A stretch of 10,766 nucleotides of DNA. Source: Paracoccaceae bacterium. Its GTDB lineage: Bacteria; Pseudomonadota; Alphaproteobacteria; Rhodobacterales; Rhodobacteraceae. Every line of letters begins with the position of its first letter. The stretch's first letter is position 1. Both the position numbers and the translations under genes were made by a program. Below, piece by piece: positions 7,017-10,766 of the stretch. The notes under the pieces were generated by a model. That model was not told the DNA's origin. It searched no databases and saw nothing but the letters and a program-made list of their open reading frames with translations. The DNA lies in contig JAPOSK010000340.1 in NCBI GenBank assembly GCA_026709725.1, positions 1 to 10,766 on the forward strand, written 5' to 3'.

Positions 7017-8183
7017 ATGTCTGAAACCGGTATGACACTGGCTGTTCATCAGTCCATCAGCGATATCCCCGCAGCCGATTGGGACCGCTGCGCCGACCCG
7101 GTCGGCGGCGGCATGGATGCCAACCCTTTCACAACCCACCGTTTCCTGCAGGCCCTCGAAACCTCACAATCGGCTGTTGCAAAAACAGGATGGGCACCGT
7201 TTCACCTGGTCGCATCGCTTGATTCTGTCCCCATTGCCGTCATGCCACTTTATGCCAAGTACCACAGTTACGGTGAATACGTCTTCGATCACTCCTGGGC
7301 ACATGCCTACGAGAAGGCTGGTGGTTCCTATTACCCGAAACTCCAGTCCGGTATTCCATTCACCCCCGTCACCGGACGGCGGTTTCTGACCCGACCCGAT
7401 CACGGTCAGGATGGGATCAGGGCCCTGTTGAGCGGTGCGCTCTCACTCCTCACCACCAATTCCCTGTCATCACTGCACATTACATTCTGTACCGGGGAAG
7501 AAGCGCGTGTCGGCAAGGAACTCGGCCTGCTGCAACGCACAGGTGAGCAATTTCACTGGCGCAATCGTGACTACAGGGACTTTGATGATTTTCTCGCGGG
7601 CCTGACATCACGCAAACGCCGGAACATCAAAAAAGAACGACGCACAGCCCAGGGCTTTGGGGGCGATATCGAATGTCTCACAGGGCCCGCGATCAGGGAT
7701 GTTCACTGGGATGCTTTCTGGTGTTTCTACACCGACACACATGATCGCAAATGGGGGCAGAACTATCTGACACGACAATTCTTCTCGGAAATCGGTGCCA
7801 CCATGGCCGACGACATTCTCCTCATCATGTGTCGCCGTGCCGGACGTTATATTGCCGGGGCCCTGAACTTCATCGGTCGCGATACCCTCTATGGCCGGTA
7901 TTGGGGATGCACGGAATCACATTCCTGCCTGCATTTTGAAGCCTGTTACTATCAGGCCATAGAGTATGCGATTGCACACGGTCTCGACAGGATTGAAGCC
8001 GGGGCCCAGGGGCCCCATAAACTGGCCCGGGGCTACATGCCGATACCGACATACTCACTGCACTGGATTGCCAACGGGTCCTTTCGCAATGCCGTCACGG
8101 AATTTCTCACCGAGGAATCCCGCGCCGTCCTCCATGAGATCAGTCTGCTGACAGACATGACCCCCTATAAACAGTCTCAATAA
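7017..8183 (+). CDS. FemAB-like/GNAT-fold acyltransferase (DUF482, COG3146)
   Basis: Predicted cytoplasmic protein of 388 residues in the DUF482/COG3146 family, often annotated as a peptidoglycan biosynthesis/recognition or GNAT protein. Its reaction has not been established to my knowledge. Family hallmarks seen: NPFTTHRFLQALE (36-48), VMPLYAKYHSYGEYVFDHSWAHAYEKAGGSYYPKLQ in two stretches (75-90 and 91-110), IPFTPVTGRRFL (113-124), SRKRRNIKKERR (198-209), and the second acyltransferase-fold half with GALNFIG, LYGRYWGC and LHFEACYYQAIEYAI (281-320) followed by EAGAQGPHKLARGYMP (327-342). ATG 7017 is used; AGGA at 6997-7000 is 16 bases upstream, rather far, so ATG 7032 remains possible. It lies 43 bases after the RidA-like gene and 17 bases before phhB, suggesting a shared transcript. 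Length is normal for the family. Confidence 0.88.
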   Translation: MSETGMTLAVHQSISDIPAADWDRCADPVGGGMDANPFTTHRFLQALETSQSAVAKTGWAPFHLVASLDSVPIAVMPLYAKYHSYGEYVFDHSWAHAYEKAGGSYYPKLQSGIPFTPVTGRRFLTRPDHGQDGIRALLSGALSLLTTNSLSSLHITFCTGEEARVGKELGLLQRTGEQFHWRNRDYRDFDDFLAGLTSRKRRNIKKERRTAQGFGGDIECLTGPAIRDVHWDAFWCFYTDTHDRKWGQNYLTRQFFSEIGATMADDILLIMCRRAGRYIAGALNFIGRDTLYGRYWGCTESHSCLHFEACYYQAIEYAIAHGLDRIEAGAQGPHKLARGYMPIPTYSLHWIANGSFRNAVTEFLTEESRAVLHEISLLTDMTPYKQSQ

Positions 8184-8200
8184 TCGAAGGAATCCCAACG

Positions 8201-8506
8201 GTGAAACAACTGTCCGCTCTCGAAAAACAAAGGTGCCTCGACCAGCTCAGGCACAACGGCTGGGCCTATCTCGAAGAGCGGGATGCAATCACGAAGACAT
8301 ACCGCTTCCCCGACTTCACCCACGCCATGACCTGGATGAACGCCGTGGCCAAACTCGCCGAGCAAATGAACCATCACCCCGAATGGTCAAATGTCTACAA
8401 CAGGGTCACAGTGATCCTCACCACACACAGCACCCGCTCACTGACCACGCTTGATGTTCAATTGGCGAATGGAATGGATGGCCTCTATCAAGGCGGGAAT
8501 TTATGA
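8201..8506 (+). CDS. phhB: Pterin-4a-carbinolamine dehydratase
   Basis: Cytoplasmic enzyme of 101 residues that dehydrates 4a-hydroxytetrahydrobiopterin, the product made when pterin-dependent aromatic hydroxylases turn over, allowing cofactor recycling. The full family signature is present with exact spacing: Glu54-x3-His58-His59-Pro60, Tyr66, His76 and Asp85. The N-terminal RHNGWAYLEERDAITKTYRFPDF region matches the usual W-x-x-x-x-x-x-I-x-[RK]-x-[FY]-x-F pattern. The start is GTG with GAAGGA (8186-8191) nine bases upstream. It is 17 bases downstream of the FemAB-like gene. No phenylalanine hydroxylase gene (phhA) is in the window, so the partner pterin enzyme is unknown; some bacteria keep this protein without phhA. 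Confidence 0.95.
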   Translation: MKQLSALEKQRCLDQLRHNGWAYLEERDAITKTYRFPDFTHAMTWMNAVAKLAEQMNHHPEWSNVYNRVTVILTTHSTRSLTTLDVQLANGMDGLYQGGNL

Positions 8507-9122
8507 TTGTTCCATGCACCCTGTCACGAAAGACTGATGCGCGTCTCATATATCCCCGCTCCGCAGAATAGGTTCAACGGGGCTGGTGCTCCAGCACTGA
8601 TCCTGCGTTGAGAAATGTGCCAATCCGGGGACATGGATTGTGTCGGACCGGGATATGGATTCTGAAACCGTCCATTCCAAGGCAACGCTCACCGCGCAGT
8701 GACAAAAGAACGGCATGACAGGTTTTGTGCCCCATCACCATGATGTTTTGGCCATCATACTGTTCAGCAGGGGCGTCCTGAATCGGTGACATCTGAGCAA
8801 ACCGGTTTCATCAACCGCGGACCGCGATCAGACTCAGTTGACAAGTCGCCCAATCTCCCGAAAACGCCACCGGATCGGCCCCAAAATGGCCCCTCCCGGA
8901 ATGTCCGTCAATCCGAACCTCCAGACCTTTTCCATCCAAAAAGCGCGTTTGCCCCCCTGTCTTCCGGGCGCAAATGGATTTCCGGGGCCGGATTGTGCCG
9001 CCATGTCATGAACTCGCCTGACGGGCAAGATCAAGATGCAGACGGACGGCGGCTATGTGGCCTCCTTCGGCTCCACGGCAACCCCCTCAACTGCGGCCCG
9101 TCTCCTGCCCGGACATCCCCGC
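8507..9122. other. Non-coding or degenerate stretch between phhB and the small exported protein
   Basis: No gene is supported here. Short open frames exist on both strands (minus 8792-8574 and 9034-8834; plus 8786 onward, in frame with the exported protein), but none has a good ribosome binding site, a recognisable domain or coding-like composition. Small pairings occur at 8584-8597 (GTGC/GCAC around TCCA) and around 8740-8760 (ATGATG/CATCAT), neither with a T-tract. A TTGACA at 8838-8843 has no matching -10. Base composition becomes more GC-rich toward the right end. Confidence 0.5.
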
Positions 9123-9151
9123 TTGACACGCCCCGTCCGGTCCGTTATTTT
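9123..9151 (+). promoter_or_regulatory. Sigma70-type promoter of the small exported protein gene
   Basis: A perfect -35 TTGACA (9123-9128) and a -10 TATTTT (9146-9151, 4 of 6) are separated by exactly 17 bases. A start near 9158 would leave a leader of about 40 bases before ATG 9197. This is the clearest promoter-like element seen in the window. Confidence 0.6.
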
Positions 9152-9180
9152 TCCGTTACCACAGCCACAAGACTCACCGC

Positions 9181-9188
9181 AGAAGAGG
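9181..9188 (+). promoter_or_regulatory. Ribosome binding site fixing the start of the small exported protein
   Basis: AGAAGAGG lies eight bases before ATG 9197. It selects this start over the far-upstream in-frame ATG at 8786, which would add 137 unlikely residues and bury the signal peptide. Confidence 0.65.
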
Positions 9189-9196
9189 CCACCGCC

Positions 9197-9706
9197 ATGA
9201 CCCATACCCTTCGACTTGTCGCCCGGGTTCCGGCCACCCTCGTCACGCTCGCCCTGTCTCTGACCGCGCCCGCCCTGGCCGAGGACCCGCCCACCGTCGC
9301 CCTGGCCAAGTGCACCGACACCTACGCCATCGGCTGCAACGAACCCTTCTGCCTCACGGTGTCCACCACCGGCTGGGATGCGCTCCCGGCCGACCTGACG
9401 GAGACCCCGGAAGTGGCCGTGCAGTTCAAGCGCGATATTCGGGATACCAATGGCCAGGAGCTGCCCGGTCGCCGGGCCACACTGGCCCTGCCGCCGGGAC
9501 CCGACACCACGCACACGCTCCACTTCCGCACCGATGACGGCCCGCTCCTGTTCGAGTTCGTGGATATCGGAGGGAAGCTGGTCGCTCCCGACGACAGCCC
9601 CTTCACCCTGGACCCCGACCGGAGCCGGGTGGTCTACCGCATGTCGGGGGATGCATGCCAGAGCTATCTCGGCCCGAATGGCTGGTTCAACCGGGACTGG
9701 TGGTAG
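9197..9706 (+). CDS. Small exported four-cysteine protein of unknown function
   Basis: I do not recognise this family. The 169-residue product has a clear Sec signal peptide: a short basic start (Arg6, Arg10), a hydrophobic core (11-24) and a cut site ALA|ED after residue 28. The mature part of about 141 residues has four cysteines (39, 47, 52 and 154), enough for two disulfides in the periplasm, with three clustered near the N-terminus (CTDTYAIGCNEPFC) and one near the C-terminus. The rest looks beta-rich (VAVQFKRDI, HTLHFRTDDGPLLFEFVDIGGKLVAP), followed by an aromatic tail GWFNRDWW. The segment FTLDPDRSRVVYRMSGDAC suggests a final strand locked by Cys154. Codon third positions are strongly G/C, more so than in the genes to the left. 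A promoter and ribosome binding site of its own suggest a monocistronic unit. No lipobox, membrane anchor or catalytic motif was seen. Confidence 0.75.
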   Translation: MTHTLRLVARVPATLVTLALSLTAPALAEDPPTVALAKCTDTYAIGCNEPFCLTVSTTGWDALPADLTETPEVAVQFKRDIRDTNGQELPGRRATLALPPGPDTTHTLHFRTDDGPLLFEFVDIGGKLVAPDDSPFTLDPDRSRVVYRMSGDACQSYLGPNGWFNRDWW

Positions 9707-9857
9707 GGGTGCTGGCCATCCGCATCGGCGAATGGGGCGACGGTCAAGTCCGGTGCGGCCCGCACCACCATGATCGCCATCGCTCGTAACCATTCAGGCT
9801 CCCGCCTATCCGGCAATCCCTGTCCGTCGGATCCCTCTTGACCATGTCTTCCCCCAT
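9707..9857. other. Downstream region of the exported protein with a short GC hairpin
   Basis: No gene is supported. A perfect six-base stem, GGTGCG (9752-9757) and CGCACC (9761-9766) with a three-base loop, lies about 45 bases after the stop. Without a T-tract it is only a possible transcript end. Confidence 0.3.
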
Positions 9858-10235
9858 TCATGGGTCTGTCAACCAGGACAGCTGAAGCCGCGGTGAAAGG
9901 CAGCGGGCAGGGCAGGCATCCCGACCCAGCAGGGCACCCTCGCGGATCACGATCCTGATATCTGCACAGCCTGTGGCGCGACCCTGGAGGTCGAACGTCA
10001 CCATTCCAGGGACCGTGCCCGCGCCCTGCGCCGCGCAGATCCTGCGGAAACGCCAGGACCGGGTGGACTTCGATGATGAGGACAGAGCCGACCGGATGGC
10101 CCGCCGCAGTGGAGCGGCGATCCACCAGCCGCCACAGGTGGCTGCAACAGCAAGGAGCGGCGGAACAAGAACGGGCGCAGGGTGGAGGAGTGCATCCAGA
10201 GCCGAGGGCCTGAGTTTCGCCGCTTCCGGCATCAT
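9858..10235 (-). CDS. Doubtful hypothetical ORF with a membrane-like segment
   Basis: A weak candidate of 125 residues. For it: a double ATG start with GGAG seven bases before the second ATG, a hydrophobic stretch at about 20-43 (VLVPPLLAVAATCGGWWIAA) after a short N-terminus, and a C-terminal part (GMVTFDLQGRATGC...REGALLGRDAC, 77-108) that faintly recalls a TonB C-terminal pattern in which D/GR-x-T-x-C is followed by SSG and LD-x-AAC. Against it: the SSG and LD cores are missing, third-position composition is unremarkable, and other frames are also open here because the DNA is GC-rich. A TTGACA-17-TGTTCT pair (10393-10365, minus strand) lies upstream. Treat as unproven; it could equally be non-coding or a decayed gene. 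Confidence 0.2.
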   Translation of the reverse strand: MMPEAAKLRPSALDALLHPAPVLVPPLLAVAATCGGWWIAAPLRRAIRSALSSSSKSTRSWRFRRICAAQGAGTVPGMVTFDLQGRATGCADIRIVIREGALLGRDACPARCLSPRLQLSWLTDP

Positions 10236-10437
10236 CGGACTCCGGTCACCATAGCCGTTCCGGGTACCCGTCCTGTCCGTCCCCTGCCTGCCGAGTGAAT
10301 ATGGCTTTCCGTCACCATATCCAGCAAAAACCAGCCATCACCAAACCAGGAGCAACCGCCGGCGAGAACAGCCAGCGGCTTCCAGACTGTCAAGGCTTTC
10401 CGGCCCGCCCCAATCAGCGACCGAATTCCACGAATCC
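10236..10437. other. Region downstream of the peroxiredoxin gene
   Basis: No gene is supported in these 202 bases. A minus-strand frame runs through from within the peroxiredoxin gene and ends in a TGA (10234-10232) that overlaps the ATG at 10235 of the doubtful ORF, but it has no good start after the peroxiredoxin stop (TTG at 10393 is the best). No terminator hairpin with a T-tract follows the peroxiredoxin stop. Confidence 0.4.
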
Positions 10438-10766
10438 TCAGAGTGCGGAGAGAAGATGCTCTGCAGCGGCAATCTCGCATGATCCGAGGGACTCTTCAAG
10501 GTTGAGCACCGTGATCCTGCCACTGTCCACGACCATGGTATAGCGTCGTGATCGTCCAAAAAGGCCAGCCGGTGGTAAAGAACATTCCATTCCGATCACC
10601 TGGGTGAAGGTCCCCTCAGGATCAGCAAGCATGGTGATGCCAGCATCACCCGCCTTCGAGGAACTGTCCCATGCATCAATGACAAAGGGATCATTGACAG
10701 AGATGCAAATCACCGGATCAAAACCCTTTTGTCTCAAGGTCTCCATATTCCGGATGAAACCCGGGA
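10438..10766 (-). CDS. Peroxiredoxin, Prx5/PrxII-like (partial, N-terminus beyond window)
   Basis: About 108 C-terminal residues of a Prx5-type thioredoxin-fold peroxidase, which reduces hydrogen peroxide and alkyl hydroperoxides using glutathione/glutaredoxin or thioredoxin. The frame is open through the window edge and begins PGFIRNMETLRQKGFDPVICISVNDPFVIDAW, matching the region just after the active site in Prx5, where PGY/F follows the peroxidatic Cys motif. SVNDPFV is a strong family signature. It continues with LADPEGTFTQVIGM, a GLFGRSRRYTMVVDSGRI strand-turn (the conserved G-x-R-S-x-RY arginine is present) and an EIAAAEHLLSAL end. The peroxidatic cysteine would lie in the missing part. 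Cys in the LGSCEIAA segment is a possible second cysteine. The ATG at 10746 is internal, not the start. Complete members are about 160 residues. Confidence 0.88.
   Translation of the reverse strand, partial: PGFIRNMETLRQKGFDPVICISVNDPFVIDAWDSSSKAGDAGITMLADPEGTFTQVIGMECSLPPAGLFGRSRRYTMVVDSGRITVLNLEESLGSCEIAAAEHLLSAL

Noticed and set aside
8574..8792. Minus-strand ORF containing IMVMGHKTCHAV, resembling the GHxxCGAV zinc site of beta-carbonic anhydrase
   Set aside because: Only this short string matches. The upstream CxDSR motif and the downstream helices are absent in any frame I examined, and there is no ribosome binding site, so chance similarity is likelier than a decayed carbonic anhydrase gene.
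8786..9196. Upstream extension of the exported protein's frame to ATG 8786
   Set aside because: It would add 137 Pro/Ser/Arg-rich residues and bury a clear signal peptide; the promoter and ribosome binding site both point to ATG 9197.
9053..9793. Minus-strand open frame of 246 codons opposite the small exported protein
   Set aside because: Its Gly/Arg/Val-rich, low-complexity translation is typical of antisense frames in GC-rich genes, while the plus strand shows a signal peptide, ribosome binding site and promoter.

Overview
The window reads as chromosomal DNA of an alphaproteobacterium, most likely a Rhodospirillales-type organism. The nicotinate phosphoribosyltransferase has the alphaproteobacterial N-terminus, the class A penicillin-binding protein carries a cysteine-bearing insertion in its glycosyltransferase domain that I recall from alphaproteobacteria, and a FemAB-like (COG3146) acyltransferase sits next to a RidA protein. 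This assignment is inferred from protein style; no rRNA or tRNA was seen.

Layout. Positions 13-5567 hold three plus-strand genes: pncB (NAD salvage), a bifunctional class A penicillin-binding protein (peptidoglycan synthesis), and a fusion protein joining a DnaQ-like 3'-5' exonuclease, a CBS pair and a DUF294 nucleotidyltransferase. The last two are only about 30 bases apart and probably cotranscribed. A minus-strand MlaC-like periplasmic lipid-binding protein (5667-6269) converges on them. Divergent from it, a plus-strand run of ridA-like, FemAB-like acyltransferase and phhB (6509-8506) is spaced like an operon.

From 8507 to 10437 the character changes. Coding density falls and local base composition becomes more GC-rich. 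The only well-supported gene is a small exported four-cysteine protein (9197-9706) with its own TTGACA-17-TATTTT promoter and a clear Shine-Dalgarno. A weak minus-strand ORF (9858-10235) follows. The window ends inside a minus-strand Prx5-type peroxiredoxin whose N-terminal half, with the peroxidatic cysteine, lies outside.

Functionally most of this is housekeeping: cofactor salvage and recycling (pncB, phhB), reactive-metabolite and peroxide handling (RidA, peroxiredoxin) and envelope work (PBP, MlaC, FemAB-like protein). No CRISPR array, insertion sequence, phage gene or toxin-antitoxin pair was found. The best candidates for new biology are the exonuclease-CBS-nucleotidyltransferase fusion and the unrecognised small exported protein.
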